From Rhodocyclaceae bacterium (lineage in GTDB: Bacteria; Pseudomonadota; Gammaproteobacteria; Burkholderiales; Rhodocyclaceae): a stretch of 64,000 nucleotides of DNA. The notes beneath the pieces were generated by a model, which searched no databases, had not been told where the DNA came from, and worked only from the letters and a program-made list of their open reading frames with translations. Position numbers and translations under genes: made by a program. The stretch spans positions 62,001 through 126,000 of the forward strand of contig VMSX01000006.1 in NCBI GenBank assembly GCA_013791905.1, given 5' to 3'. This document shows positions 35,369-45,092 of the stretch, one piece after another (position 1 is the first letter of the stretch; each line of letters starts with the position of its first letter).

Positions 35369-35965
35369 ATGGCGCGTCAAGAGCAAAAGCGCGGTGAATG
35401 GGGATCGTTTATTGCGGTTCTGTTGCTGATCGGGGTTTTGGCTACATGGGCGCTGATCCCCGTGCGCGTCATCGATGCGACATGGCTCGCCGAGCAACAG
35501 CAGATGACGCGGTGGGCAGGGGAGGGGGCCAATCAGTGGGTGATCTTGCAAACAGCTTCCGCGTTGAACGTGATCGCCCAAGATGCTGGTAAGGTGGCAG
35601 CAGAACTGAGCCGGCGCGAGAATGACCACTGGGCCACGGATCGTATTTACACGAGCCTGATCTGGCTCAATCTGATCACCTATCGCAGCTTCACGCTCCT
35701 CATGTGGGGTCTGCTGGGGATTCCGTTTGTGCTGGCAGCCTCCGTTGATGGCTTCTACCTGCGCGAGATCCGTAAAACCTCATTCGTGTCTCAAAGCCCG
35801 ATACGCCACAAGATCGGAATCCACTTCTTCAAGCTTGTCAGCGTTGCCGTGCTGGTGTGGCTATGCATTCCCGTACCCATGCCCTTCATCGTCGCCCCCA
35901 CGGTAATTTTCTTCCTGGCGCTCTCGCTTTGGCTATGGGTGGGGCATCTACAGAAGCGGCTGTAG
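35369..35965 (+). CDS. DUF4400 membrane protein, TraD partner
   Basis: 198 residues, two bases after traD. About four membrane helices (10-32, 110-130, 150-170 and 174-192) with a periplasmic loop. The gene following traD in SXT/IncC-type elements encodes this family, where it takes part in conjugation. Function beyond that is unknown. Confidence 0.8.
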   Translation: MARQEQKRGEWGSFIAVLLLIGVLATWALIPVRVIDATWLAEQQQMTRWAGEGANQWVILQTASALNVIAQDAGKVAAELSRRENDHWATDRIYTSLIWLNLITYRSFTLLMWGLLGIPFVLAASVDGFYLREIRKTSFVSQSPIRHKIGIHFFKLVSVAVLVWLCIPVPMPFIVAPTVIFFLALSLWLWVGHLQKRL

Positions 35966-35980
35966 GGGAGGGTGGGGGCA

Positions 35981-36010
35981 AACCTGCCAGTTCCTGACAG
36001 GTTGATTGTT
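35981..36010 (+). terminator. Probable terminator after traD operon
   Basis: Hairpin AACCTG (35981-35986) / CAGGTT (35998-36003) with an inner CAG/CTG pair, followed by GATTGTTTT, 16 bases after the DUF4400 stop. Confidence 0.55.
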
Positions 36011-36115
36011 TTACTGTACTTGCTGCAAAATCTACGTGTTGTTGCTCCACTATCAAGGTGTCGGATCAGATAAAACAACCGAACACTCCTCGCACTTTTT
36101 TCAAAGTAACCTTTT

Positions 36116-36493
36116 ATGACACCACTGGAAGCCAAGAAGGTCATAGACGCATTAGCGAATGGGATTGATCCAGAAACGGGTGAGATGCTTCCTTCGCAAA
36201 CTCCCTTCAATAATCCTTCAGTGATACGTGCGCTATTTGTGGCGGTGAAGGCGCTTGAGAGTGCGGCTAAGCGCGTGGAGCGAGACGCGTCATTACCAGG
36301 AAATGCGGGGCGTTCTTGGAACGAGAGAGAAGACAAAGCACTCTTGGAGCATTTTGATGCGGGTACTTCCATCAAGGAGATTGCTGGAAAGCATGCCAGG
36401 ACGGAGGGAGCCATCGCGGCCAGACTTGTTCGGCTGGGACGAATAAAGGATCGATCCGAGGCATATCCCAGCATGCCAGCAGTTACCGGGTAA
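36116..36493 (+). CDS. Small DNA-binding-like protein
   Basis: 125 residues. The C-terminal half (AGRSWNEREDKALLEHFDAGTSIKEIAGKHARTEGAIAARLVRLGRI) reads as a Myb/SANT-like helix-turn-helix: acidic ED, then an HTH with RTEGAIAARL. The N-terminal half contains DPETGEMLP and a helix ALFVAVKALESAAKRV. Similar small proteins occur near helicase genes; the large helicase gene begins 65 bases downstream. A regulator or cofactor of that helicase is possible. Confidence 0.55.
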   Translation: MTPLEAKKVIDALANGIDPETGEMLPSQTPFNNPSVIRALFVAVKALESAAKRVERDASLPGNAGRSWNEREDKALLEHFDAGTSIKEIAGKHARTEGAIAARLVRLGRIKDRSEAYPSMPAVTG

Positions 36494-36521
36494 AAGACGC
36501 ACGTATTAGCACTACAGGTGT

Positions 36522-36536
36522 TCCTGTTTAACAGGA
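36522..36536 (+). promoter_or_regulatory. Palindrome just upstream of the helicase gene
   Basis: Perfect 7-1-7 palindrome TCCTGTT-T-AACAGGA, 22 bases before the helicase start codon. No ribosome site is seen before that ATG. A likely repressor site for the helicase gene; the HTH protein encoded just upstream is a candidate binder. Confidence 0.5.
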
Positions 36537-36558
36537 CCTCCGGTAACCTTGCCGGGTT

Positions 36559-39500
36559 ATGACGGAAACACAGGCAAAAGCCCGGGCAAAATGTCTCTGC
36601 CTTGATATTGAAACTGCCCGACAGGATCGAACGATCCTGCGGGAGGTCGGTGCTTTCCGGCCCGATACCGATGTCCGTGCCCGTATCCCGGGCAAGGCGA
36701 GGAATCTCGTCTCCCAGCTCAATGAACTGACACAGGGTGCGGCCTTCGTCCTCGGTCACAACGTCATTGCGTTCGACCAGCCCGCGCTGGCCGTGTTGCA
36801 CCCCGATCTGGCCCTGCATCAACTGCCGCTGGTCGATACCTTGGAACTCTCGCCGGTCGCATTCCCGCAGAACCCCTATCACCGGCTGGTCAAGGACTAC
36901 AAGCTCTGCACGACCACGCGCAATGACCCCGTTCGCGACGCCGAACTGGCCTATGAGTTGTTCCTCGATCAGGGCGAAGCATTGCAGCAGCGTGTCGAGG
37001 AACATCCCGACGAGGCGCTATGCCTGCATTACCTGCTCGCCCCGGAAAACGGCAAGGGGGTGGCGAACTTCTTCGCGACCCTGCGCCGAGCATTGCGCCC
37101 CAGCTTGCCAGAGGCTCAAGCAGCCTGGATGCGAACGACCCATGGCAAAGTGTGCGTGACCGCCCAACAGAGCGTGAGGGATACATATCTCCCCAACCCG
37201 GATTGGCATAAGCCGATTGCCTATGCACTCGCCTGGCTGCGGGTCGCCGGGGGTAATTCGGTTTTGCCGCCCTGGGTGAGTTTTAGCTACCCAAAGACAC
37301 GTGATGTCATCACCGCCCTGCGGGATGTGCCATGTTCCGACCCGCAATGTGCCTGGTGCAAGGAGCAACACGATCTGCTGACGGTTTTGCCGAGATACTT
37401 TCCCGGCATTACCCAGTTTCGTTCGACGCCGACGACAGCCGATGGCCGTTCGCTGCAGCAGACCATCGTCGAGAACGGCTTTGCCGGCAAGCCGACACTG
37501 GCTATTCTGCCCACCGGCGGTGGCAAGTCGCTGTGCTTTCAGTTGCCGGCTTTGGCTAGGTATTACCGCAACGGCAGCCTGACCGTCATCGTCTCGCCGC
37601 TGCAGTCGCTGATGAAGGATCAGGTCGATAACCTGGAGAAGCGCGGCATCACCTGCGCCGGTTATCTGAACAGCTTGTTGAACCCGATGGAACGGCGGGT
37701 CATGCTCGACAAGCTGCGATTGGGCGACCTTGGTTTGATCTTTGTGGCACCTGAACAGTTTCGCAGTACGGCCTTCGCGAATGCCCTGATGCATCGGGAG
37801 ATCGGTGCCTGGGTGTTCGATGAGGCGCACTGCCTGTCCAAGTGGGGACACGACTTCCGGCCTGACTACCTGTATGTGTCGCGCTTCATCAAGGCACGCC
37901 AGAAAGATGCACCTTCGCCGATCTTCTGCTTCACGGCAACGGCCAAACCCGATGTGGTCGAGGATATTCGCAACCACTTCACCAAGCGCCTCGGGGTCAG
38001 CCTTGACTTGCTTGCTGGCGGAGTTCGCCGCGACAACCTGGCCTATGAGGTTCGGGCGGTTACCCCGCAGGCCAAGTATCCCGAAGTCCTCCGGCTGTTG
38101 CAGGAAGCCCTGCGCGAGGAAGGCGGTGCCATTGTCTTCTGTGCCCGCCAGAAGACGGTCGAAGAACTGGCGGCTTTCCTGAAGGATGCCGGCCTAGATT
38201 GTGGCTACTTCCATGGCGGAATGCTGCCGACTGAGAAACGCAGCGTTCAGGAGGCTTTCCTATCGGGCGAGCGGCGAGTTATTGCGGCAACGAACGCCTT
38301 CGGTATGGGTGTGGACAAGGCCGACGTTCGTCTGGTGATCCACCTCGATACTCCCGGTTCGCTGGAGAACTATCTGCAGGAGGCGGGGCGGGCAGGGCGG
38401 GATCAGGACCCAGCCCGCTGTTTGCTGCTCTATGACGACGCCGACCTCGATGTCCAGTTCCGCCTGTTGAAAAATGCGCGCCTGACGCAGCATGACATTC
38501 ATGCCATCCTGAAGGCCCTGCGCCAGATCGAGCGCAAGGATCGCAGCGAAGGCTCCGTCGTGGTGACCAGCGGTGAGATCCTGCTCGAAATCCCGGAGAA
38601 ACTGCGCATCGATCCCGATGCCTCAGATGCCGATACCAAGGTCAGGATCGCCGTGGCATGGCTCGAAGAAGCAAGGCTGCTTGAGCGCCATGAGAACCAC
38701 ACCCGTGTCTTCCCCGGCAGCCTGCAGGTGGGCAGCCTAGAAGAGGCGGAAGCGATTCTGCGCAAGAAGCTCGGCGGCAGCACCGATATTGCGCCATATC
38801 TGGCGATCCTGTCAGCGCTGATCCGGGCTGAAGATGACGAAGGGCTGTCGACTGACGAACTGATGCTGGCCACCGGGCTGGATTCGCACAAGCTGCAATC
38901 GATGCTGCGCGATCTGGATCGACTGAAACTGCTCTCCAACGATACCGAGATCGGGGTGACGCTTTATAAAGACCCTGATACCGTCGAACGGCTGGAGTCG
39001 CTGTGCAAACTTGAAGATGCACTGTTGGCCAACTTGCGCGAAGCGGCTCCTGATGCCGATCAGGAAAACTGGCAGATCCTGGATGTCCGCCGCCTGTGTG
39101 ACACCTTGCGGCGCGATACCCAGGTTGATTTCGACCCGGAGAAGCTTTCTCGGCTTCTCAAGTCGTTTGCCGAGGCCTTCGGCGGAGGTCCTGGGCAGCG
39201 CGGTTTCTTTGCCCTGCGACCGGCCGGCATGGACAACCGATTTATCAAGCTGCTGCGCAGTTGGCAGGACATCGAGACGATCCGCCAACGGCGCATGAAA
39301 CTGGCCAAGGCGCTCGTTACTCAATTTCTGACGAGGCGCCATGGCAACAATCTTCTCGTTACCTGTAGGCAAGGAGACCTTGAGGCCAGCCTGCAGACCG
39401 ACATTACCCTGCAGGATCTGGAAATTCGCGACTGGAACATTGCCCTGGCGGCCAGCCTGATCTATCTCGATACCAACGAGGTGCTGCATCTGTCACGCGG

Positions 39501-41694
39501 CAAGGCGGTGTTCCGTTCGGCGATGAGCATCGCCCTGAACGCCGAAGCCAGGCGACGCCAGTTCAAGAAGTCCGACTACGCCGAACTGGACTTGCATTAC
39601 AAGGACAAGATCGTCCAGGTGCATGTGATGGCAGAGTATGCCCGGCTGGCCTTGGGCAAGGTCAAGGCAGCGATGGCGTTCATCGAAGACTACTTCAGTA
39701 TGGATCGGAATGACTTCGTGAAACGCTACTTTGCCGGTCGAAAGGATGTGCTGGAGATGGCGACCACGGAGGCGTCGCACCGCCGCATCCTGACCGATCT
39801 GCAAAACCCTGAGCAACAAGCCATTGTTGCGACGTCCATCGAAGGCAACCATCTGGTGCTGGCTGGGCCGGGGTCTGGCAAGACCCGCGTCATTGTTCAT
39901 CGTATTGCCTGGTTGTTGCGCGAATGCATGGTTCTGCCGGACGAGATCATGGTCCTAGCCTACAACCGTTCAGCGGCGGTCGAAATCCGGCGCCGTCTTT
40001 GGTCACTCGTTGGGCCGGATGCTGGGGGCGTGGTCGTCCAGACTATTCATGGGCTGGCGATGCGGCTTACCGGAACCAGTTTTGCTGTGGCAGCCGAGCG
40101 TGGAGAAACGCCTAAATTCGATACGGTTATCAAAGCGGCGACGGAACGATTGCGAAAAGCCGAACAAGGAGACGAGATTGGGCCATCGGTACAACGCGAC
40201 CGGGTACTGTCAGGTCTGCGTTTCCTGCTGGTCGATGAGTATCAGGACATCAACGGCGATCACTACGAACTGATTAGCGCCCTGGCGGGACGGACGCTCA
40301 ACAGCGAGGAAGACAAGCTTTCCCTGATGGTGGTCGGCGACGACGACCAGAACATCTATGCCTTCGATGGCGCTAGTGTGCGCTATATCCGGCAGTTCGA
40401 GACTGACTACAAGGCACGTCGTTATCATCTCATCGAAAACTACCGTTCGACGACCCAGATCATAGACTGTGCCAACCAGTTGATTGCGCGTGCTCGCGAG
40501 CGCATGAAGGCAGATCAGGCAATCCGCATCAACCACGCGCGGCGCGATCAGCCCGCAGGTGGCGAATATGCCAGCATCGACCCGGTGGCCACCGGGCGCG
40601 TGCATATTCTCGAAGTGTCAGAGAATTCCAACATGGGCATTCAAATGGCGCTGGCAGAGCTGGAACGCCTCAATGGATTGACTGGTTCTGCAGCCCAATG
40701 GGGACGTTTCGCCGTCATCGCCCGTCGCTGGGACGACCTGGAACCCCTGGCGGCCTTGTGTCGATTGCGGGGGATTCCTGTCCGGCTTATGCGGGACAAC
40801 CATACCCCAGACTTGCATGCCACGCGTGAGGGGGATCAGTTGTTGTCCTTGCTACGTGAAGAGTTTCGGCAGGCACGACGGTCACGGGTATTGCTACGTA
40901 GTGGCACATTGTCGCGATGGTTCAGGCGCCGCTACGGAGTTACGGTCGATAGCCTGATCGAACACCCCCAACGGGCAGCATTGGCACAGTTCATCGTCGA
41001 ATGCGAGTCGGTTGCGCCGGGAAGCGAGCAGGTCGTCCAGAACCTGATCGAGTCAATCTACGAATATGGCTCCGGCGGTAAGAATGCCTCGGGTGACCGG
41101 CCCAATGGTCCGCTGGTTTTGATGACGGCGCATCGCGCCAAGGGTCTGGAATTCGATCATGTGCTGATTCTCGACGGGGGCGGATGGTCTGATGCCAATG
41201 ACGAAGAGCGACGCCTGTTCTACGTGGCCATGACCCGGGCCCGCAAGACGCTCACCGTCAGTGAAAGCAGCGGCGGCCGTCATGCCTTCGTGCGCGATCT
41301 CGGGAAGTTGCCTTTGCGTTCCCAGCCGAGCGGCTTTGAAGTCGATCCCAGACTTGCGCATCGAACCTGGATTGCCGACCCGGAGCAGATCGTCTTGTCC
41401 TGGCCGGGGTACTTTTCTGCGACAGCGCCGATCCACAAAGCCATTGCGGCACTTGAGGTCGGTAGCCCGCTGGTGCTGCGTCCGCGATCGGATGGCAAGC
41501 CCGGATGGGAAGTGGCGGATTCGAACGGGGTCGCGGTGACGCGGATGGCGCAGAAATTTTCACCTCCGTCAGGCAAGATCATTGAAGTGCGGGTGGTGGC
41601 GATTCTGGCGAGAAAGGCGAAGGAGGGCGAGGCTGAAAGTCTCAGGTGCAAGAGCTGGGAGCTGGTGTTGCCGGAGGTTGAGTATTTGCTGTGA
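36559..41694 (+). CDS. Fusion protein: DEDD exonuclease, RecQ helicase and UvrD/Rep helicase
   Basis: 1711 residues in one open frame. (1) Residues about 12-150: a DEDD 3'-5' exonuclease with LDIETA (D16, E18), GHNVIAFDQ and RNDPVRDAELAY. (2) About 290-640: RecQ SF2 helicase with PTGGGKSLCFQLP (about 315), DEAHC (about 420) and EAGRAGRDQDPARC (about 607). (3) About 1080-1600: SF1 UvrD/Rep helicase with AGPGSGKTRVI (about 1100), DEYQDIN (1225), GDDDQNIYAFDG (1259), AHRAKGLEFDHV (1522) and VAMTRARK (1553). Two motors of the same 3'-5' polarity class plus a nuclease suggest DNA repair, recombination or defence by resection. Substrate is not known. Confidence 0.92.
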   Translation: MTETQAKARAKCLCLDIETARQDRTILREVGAFRPDTDVRARIPGKARNLVSQLNELTQGAAFVLGHNVIAFDQPALAVLHPDLALHQLPLVDTLELSPVAFPQNPYHRLVKDYKLCTTTRNDPVRDAELAYELFLDQGEALQQRVEEHPDEALCLHYLLAPENGKGVANFFATLRRALRPSLPEAQAAWMRTTHGKVCVTAQQSVRDTYLPNPDWHKPIAYALAWLRVAGGNSVLPPWVSFSYPKTRDVITALRDVPCSDPQCAWCKEQHDLLTVLPRYFPGITQFRSTPTTADGRSLQQTIVENGFAGKPTLAILPTGGGKSLCFQLPALARYYRNGSLTVIVSPLQSLMKDQVDNLEKRGITCAGYLNSLLNPMERRVMLDKLRLGDLGLIFVAPEQFRSTAFANALMHREIGAWVFDEAHCLSKWGHDFRPDYLYVSRFIKARQKDAPSPIFCFTATAKPDVVEDIRNHFTKRLGVSLDLLAGGVRRDNLAYEVRAVTPQAKYPEVLRLLQEALREEGGAIVFCARQKTVEELAAFLKDAGLDCGYFHGGMLPTEKRSVQEAFLSGERRVIAATNAFGMGVDKADVRLVIHLDTPGSLENYLQEAGRAGRDQDPARCLLLYDDADLDVQFRLLKNARLTQHDIHAILKALRQIERKDRSEGSVVVTSGEILLEIPEKLRIDPDASDADTKVRIAVAWLEEARLLERHENHTRVFPGSLQVGSLEEAEAILRKKLGGSTDIAPYLAILSALIRAEDDEGLSTDELMLATGLDSHKLQSMLRDLDRLKLLSNDTEIGVTLYKDPDTVERLESLCKLEDALLANLREAAPDADQENWQILDVRRLCDTLRRDTQVDFDPEKLSRLLKSFAEAFGGGPGQRGFFALRPAGMDNRFIKLLRSWQDIETIRQRRMKLAKALVTQFLTRRHGNNLLVTCRQGDLEASLQTDITLQDLEIRDWNIALAASLIYLDTNEVLHLSRGKAVFRSAMSIALNAEARRRQFKKSDYAELDLHYKDKIVQVHVMAEYARLALGKVKAAMAFIEDYFSMDRNDFVKRYFAGRKDVLEMATTEASHRRILTDLQNPEQQAIVATSIEGNHLVLAGPGSGKTRVIVHRIAWLLRECMVLPDEIMVLAYNRSAAVEIRRRLWSLVGPDAGGVVVQTIHGLAMRLTGTSFAVAAERGETPKFDTVIKAATERLRKAEQGDEIGPSVQRDRVLSGLRFLLVDEYQDINGDHYELISALAGRTLNSEEDKLSLMVVGDDDQNIYAFDGASVRYIRQFETDYKARRYHLIENYRSTTQIIDCANQLIARARERMKADQAIRINHARRDQPAGGEYASIDPVATGRVHILEVSENSNMGIQMALAELERLNGLTGSAAQWGRFAVIARRWDDLEPLAALCRLRGIPVRLMRDNHTPDLHATREGDQLLSLLREEFRQARRSRVLLRSGTLSRWFRRRYGVTVDSLIEHPQRAALAQFIVECESVAPGSEQVVQNLIESIYEYGSGGKNASGDRPNGPLVLMTAHRAKGLEFDHVLILDGGGWSDANDEERRLFYVAMTRARKTLTVSESSGGRHAFVRDLGKLPLRSQPSGFEVDPRLAHRTWIADPEQIVLSWPGYFSATAPIHKAIAALEVGSPLVLRPRSDGKPGWEVADSNGVAVTRMAQKFSPPSGKIIEVRVVAILARKAKEGEAESLRCKSWELVLPEVEYLL

Positions 41695-41900
41695 TTTCGA
41701 GACAACATCTCCCGTTCGGAGGTAGGGAAACGGATCGATGAATGAATTGCGCCAACATATGCGCCAACTTGCTAAACCTGCGAAAAAGTGCCTTCGACCC
41801 GTAGCGGACTTACCAATCCTATAAAGCAGACATTCACTGTTTCACCCGATACCTTAGGCTCTTGGGTGGGTTATCGCTTCGGTGTAGCCGGATGCCAAGC

Positions 41901-44411
41901 TCACTGGCCAGCGGCTGCCAACTCTATAAACATCGCCATTGACGTCTTCACCACTCTCTTCGTGCGGCCATACGTCAATAGTAGCCTTTGTACAGTGGCT
42001 CGCTCAAATCCCTGCTCCGGGATCGACAGTTCGACGCGTCCTTGAACCGGAGGGTACGAAGCATCCGTTGAGGCGATAGCTTTCCATTCTCGACACATAC
42101 GGTGTTCGGCTGTATCGAATTCTTTTACTAACTCCTTGATGATTCTCTTGGGAACCGGCTTGCCACTTTTCGCGCCGATAGAAGCTGCTATCTTTCGCCA
42201 CGTAGCCCTCATGCCACCGAAGTGGCCGGTCAACCGGTGCTCGAAGTCGGTAACCGGATTGCCACTCAGCATGAAGTGCGCCGACCTTACTTTTTCAACT
42301 AACGGAATCCATTCAGGAGGTGTCGTACCGTGCCTGGCACTTGTATGGGCGTGAAGATGCTGCCAGTGAACGCGAGTGTCTGTATAGATCGTTGCGCCCA
42401 TCAACTTGGCGAGGAACAGTGACACTTCAAGATTAAAGCCCTTAATTGTTTGTAATTGCGCGCCTTCTTCTCCCGGCGGCAGTTCTTGCAATAGAGCGAG
42501 TGGGTCGAGTTTATTCTGCTCCTTCATGTACAACATTATTTGCTCTAACTCTTCCGTGCTCATTTCGGGCGAGGTACGTTGGATAAGCCCGCGCAACGCA
42601 TCTGATGGCATGCCTAGTGTTGCCCTTTTCAGTTCGTCCTTCTGAAGGTAGCGGAATCGCTCCATATCCTTGTCGTCAATTTCAACCTTTCCTACCCGTT
42701 CCTCCGCCATGTCCATCACGAGGTGCATTAGTCCCCCAAAGTCTGCCGGGTCGGGCAGCAGATGAACCAGCCCAGCATCGATATATGGCTCGAGCATCAT
42801 CAGCAGGTAAACGTTCTTGATTGTTTGGTTCTTGTACTGGGCGGGCTTGTGGGTTGGACTGTAGTTCGGTTTGACATTGCCAGCGTTGATGAATGGATTG
42901 GGAATTACTATTTGGTCGAAGTAACTCAACCAACCTGTAACGTTGAGATTAATTGTTCTCGGATCAACGATCCCAAGATATAGGCCCCTAAATGTTCCTG
43001 CAGCCGGGCGCGGCAACAACGCAACCAAGTCAGTATCACGCGGCCAAAGGCTTTCATATGTCTCGTGAATACGTTTAACCTTGTCGTCACTCAACTCTCT
43101 GCGAATATCCTCCCAGTTCTTGCCACTATCGAACCCCAGAATGTCTTGTACCGCACGGCAGAACATAAGGTTTCTTTCGCGAATACCGTAAACTTCCCAA
43201 GAGGGCCGCTCAACCAGAGGAATCTTCTCGCAGCATGTCCGATACCTTTGTCCGCTGCCACAACCGCAGGGTGCATTTCGATCTGGCGGCCCAGGGCGCC
43301 GTTTCTTCGACAAGTACTTGTGTGAGTTAGTCGTTCGTCCGAACGGATCCTGATAGTGCGTTGAGCCGTCCTTGTACCCAACGTAAATCTCACCACCGAA
43401 ATGCCAAAGTTCGTTGGATGGTGGTAAGAGAATCTTTCCAAGGTGCTCCCATGGTTCTACCGACACCTTGTCTGGTTCAAGCCAAGCCTTGTCACTAGCG
43501 GCAACGTACTTCCGTGCCCTCGCCTTTAGAATGCGATTGATCCCCGTAACCTCTTGGTTTGTCAGCTTGCGAGTTCGGATGAAAGCGTCCGTGCGTGTTA
43601 GGGTCGGGTAGCCGCCATAGCGCGCATGTGTTCGCGGTGACCTCACATCTACATTGCCAGGTTCCTTTGCATACTCAAAATTTGTCAAGATCAGACAATG
43701 GTTCGCATCCAGTGGGAACACTGTTTGCGAGCCCTTAAGTTCAGTTGATGGGTCCTCTGGATAAATGCATTCAGAAGATCCAGGTGGATAGGCTGGGTTA
43801 TATATAGTTACCGGATGGTCGGTAACTATGAACTTAATGTTTGACTCTTCCGCAGATACGATTTCCCGAACACTCTCAACCCACATCGTGCAGTGCATCT
43901 GGCGAAGTGCCTGCATCTCGATCATCAGGTCGAGTTGTGTCAACAGCGGATACTTGCTCTTGATCCAGTCGAGTCCCTTTGGCGTTCGTACTTTTTGCGC
44001 ATCCAAGTACGAAAAGAATTGCTGAAACGACTCGTGGATGCCTGCCATATCACCACTTGCGAACGCGCGTACGGCGATCGCGCCAAGCCTATCTATAGTG
44101 CCAAATAGATAACGCTCAACCTCATCGTTAATGACATTACCAAATCTTGTCGTATACAAGTCCTCCGCCACGAAGCAGTTGGCGGGCACACGATTGAGGC
44201 GAACATTTTGTAGTTGTTTGGAGTGGCCGTTTGGAAGATCGATCCGCGGTGGATCAAGGTCTAATAGTTGAAGAGACTTGCTCGGCGCTACGATAAAACC
44301 CTTCTGGTACCAAATCGGCACATAGTGATTCTGGCGCGTTATTTGTGGATCTGACTTAGATATGGCAGACCCCTCACTACCTGTAGGATCTCTCTTGGTT
44401 GAATCAGCCAC
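41901..44411 (-). CDS. DUF4238 protein with central SEC-C zinc motif
   Basis: 836 residues, GTG start. The N terminus is a DUF4238 domain, recognised by QNHYVPIWYQKGF (27-39) and a later TDHPVTIYNP. A central SEC-C zinc motif, RNAPCGCGSGQRYRTCC, lies near 380-396. The C-terminal 430 residues are unrecognised and contain several conserved-looking HxH positions (WQHLHAHTSARHG). DUF4238 proteins are common in defence islands and mobile elements, but no activity is established to my knowledge. It is the last gene in the cassette-like cluster. Confidence 0.7.
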   Translation of the reverse strand: MADSTKRDPTGSEGSAISKSDPQITRQNHYVPIWYQKGFIVAPSKSLQLLDLDPPRIDLPNGHSKQLQNVRLNRVPANCFVAEDLYTTRFGNVINDEVERYLFGTIDRLGAIAVRAFASGDMAGIHESFQQFFSYLDAQKVRTPKGLDWIKSKYPLLTQLDLMIEMQALRQMHCTMWVESVREIVSAEESNIKFIVTDHPVTIYNPAYPPGSSECIYPEDPSTELKGSQTVFPLDANHCLILTNFEYAKEPGNVDVRSPRTHARYGGYPTLTRTDAFIRTRKLTNQEVTGINRILKARARKYVAASDKAWLEPDKVSVEPWEHLGKILLPPSNELWHFGGEIYVGYKDGSTHYQDPFGRTTNSHKYLSKKRRPGPPDRNAPCGCGSGQRYRTCCEKIPLVERPSWEVYGIRERNLMFCRAVQDILGFDSGKNWEDIRRELSDDKVKRIHETYESLWPRDTDLVALLPRPAAGTFRGLYLGIVDPRTINLNVTGWLSYFDQIVIPNPFINAGNVKPNYSPTHKPAQYKNQTIKNVYLLMMLEPYIDAGLVHLLPDPADFGGLMHLVMDMAEERVGKVEIDDKDMERFRYLQKDELKRATLGMPSDALRGLIQRTSPEMSTEELEQIMLYMKEQNKLDPLALLQELPPGEEGAQLQTIKGFNLEVSLFLAKLMGATIYTDTRVHWQHLHAHTSARHGTTPPEWIPLVEKVRSAHFMLSGNPVTDFEHRLTGHFGGMRATWRKIAASIGAKSGKPVPKRIIKELVKEFDTAEHRMCREWKAIASTDASYPPVQGRVELSIPEQGFERATVQRLLLTYGRTKRVVKTSMAMFIELAAAGQ

Positions 44412-44413
44412 TC

Positions 44414-44476
44414 AGCGCAGAACCTTCATCGTGCGATTGAATGTGGAATGTTTGAATTCACCGTCGTTGCGCGGTT
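44414..44476 (-). repeat. Possible degenerate attC site between DUF4238 and HEPN genes
   Basis: Read on the minus strand, GCGCAAC just after the HEPN stop faces GTTCTGCGC just before the DUF4238 start, with an inner imperfect pair GTGAATT / AATCGCAC. Gene spacing matches the next cassette boundary, but the core does not fit GTTRRRY, so this is weak. Confidence 0.3.
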
Positions 44477-45013
44477 TCATTGCGCGGCATCCGTTGGAAT
44501 GATCGGTTGGGCCTGACTTTCTAGGGTGCGAACCATCATTCCCGCTCCAGTGAGCTGTCCAAGGAGAAGGGAAATATCTGATCTGAACCGCTCGGCTATC
44601 GCGTCCCAGTTGCTTGGATCGATTTTCGGGTCATTTAGCAACGGTGCAAGTTCTTTGCGAAGAACCAGAAAGCGGTTTATACGATCTTTTAGTTTTGGGC
44701 TATCAAGATTGTGTGCCAGATCATTTCGTACTGTATTCAGTGCGTCGAGCAACGGCCAGAGGCCTGGCCACACAACGTGGTCTGACAAAGCTCGCGCGAG
44801 TCGTGTTTTAACCTGAAAACGAATCTCAACATCCGCTAGGTGTTCTGGATTCTTGCAATAAAAGCGAATCAGGTCGTCTAGCGCCTCCTCAGCAAGCAAG
44901 TGCCCTTTTAATGCGATTAGAGTGAGGTCGCTTCCACTCGGCAAATGCTTTCGGACTCGCTCAATGCGAACCTCGGCCTCAGGGTCTATTTGAAGGGTGA
45001 TTGATTCCGCCAT
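44477..45013 (-). CDS. HEPN-like protein
   Basis: 178 residues, helical throughout. NTVRNDLAHN (near 113) is an Rx4H motif with an Asn after the Arg, the hallmark of HEPN RNases. An acidic/aromatic helix precedes it (LLAEEALDDLIRFYCKNPEHL). HEPN proteins cleave RNA in abortive infection and toxin-antitoxin systems. No antitoxin partner is evident. Start codon is 10 bases from an attC-like core site, the layout of an integron cassette. Confidence 0.6.
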   Translation of the reverse strand: MAESITLQIDPEAEVRIERVRKHLPSGSDLTLIALKGHLLAEEALDDLIRFYCKNPEHLADVEIRFQVKTRLARALSDHVVWPGLWPLLDALNTVRNDLAHNLDSPKLKDRINRFLVLRKELAPLLNDPKIDPSNWDAIAERFRSDISLLLGQLTGAGMMVRTLESQAQPIIPTDAAQ

Positions 45014-45023
45014 GACTGGTCTG

Positions 45024-45092
45024 GCCCAACGTTGAGGTCATCGGCGCTGCGCGGATTTATCGCGCAGCGTCCAGTAGACCGCAGGGTTATGA
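45024..45092 (-). repeat. attC-like recombination site of an integron cassette
   Basis: On the minus strand: inverse core ending AAC (TCATAAC, overlapping the FRG stop), a strong 9-base central stem CGCTGCGCG / CGCGCAGCG, an outer pair GGTC / GACC with an extrahelical base, and a perfect right core GTTGGGC (45024-45030). Total 69 bases. The right core fits GTTRRRY; the left core is degenerate. This architecture is that of attC sites. Confidence 0.65.
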
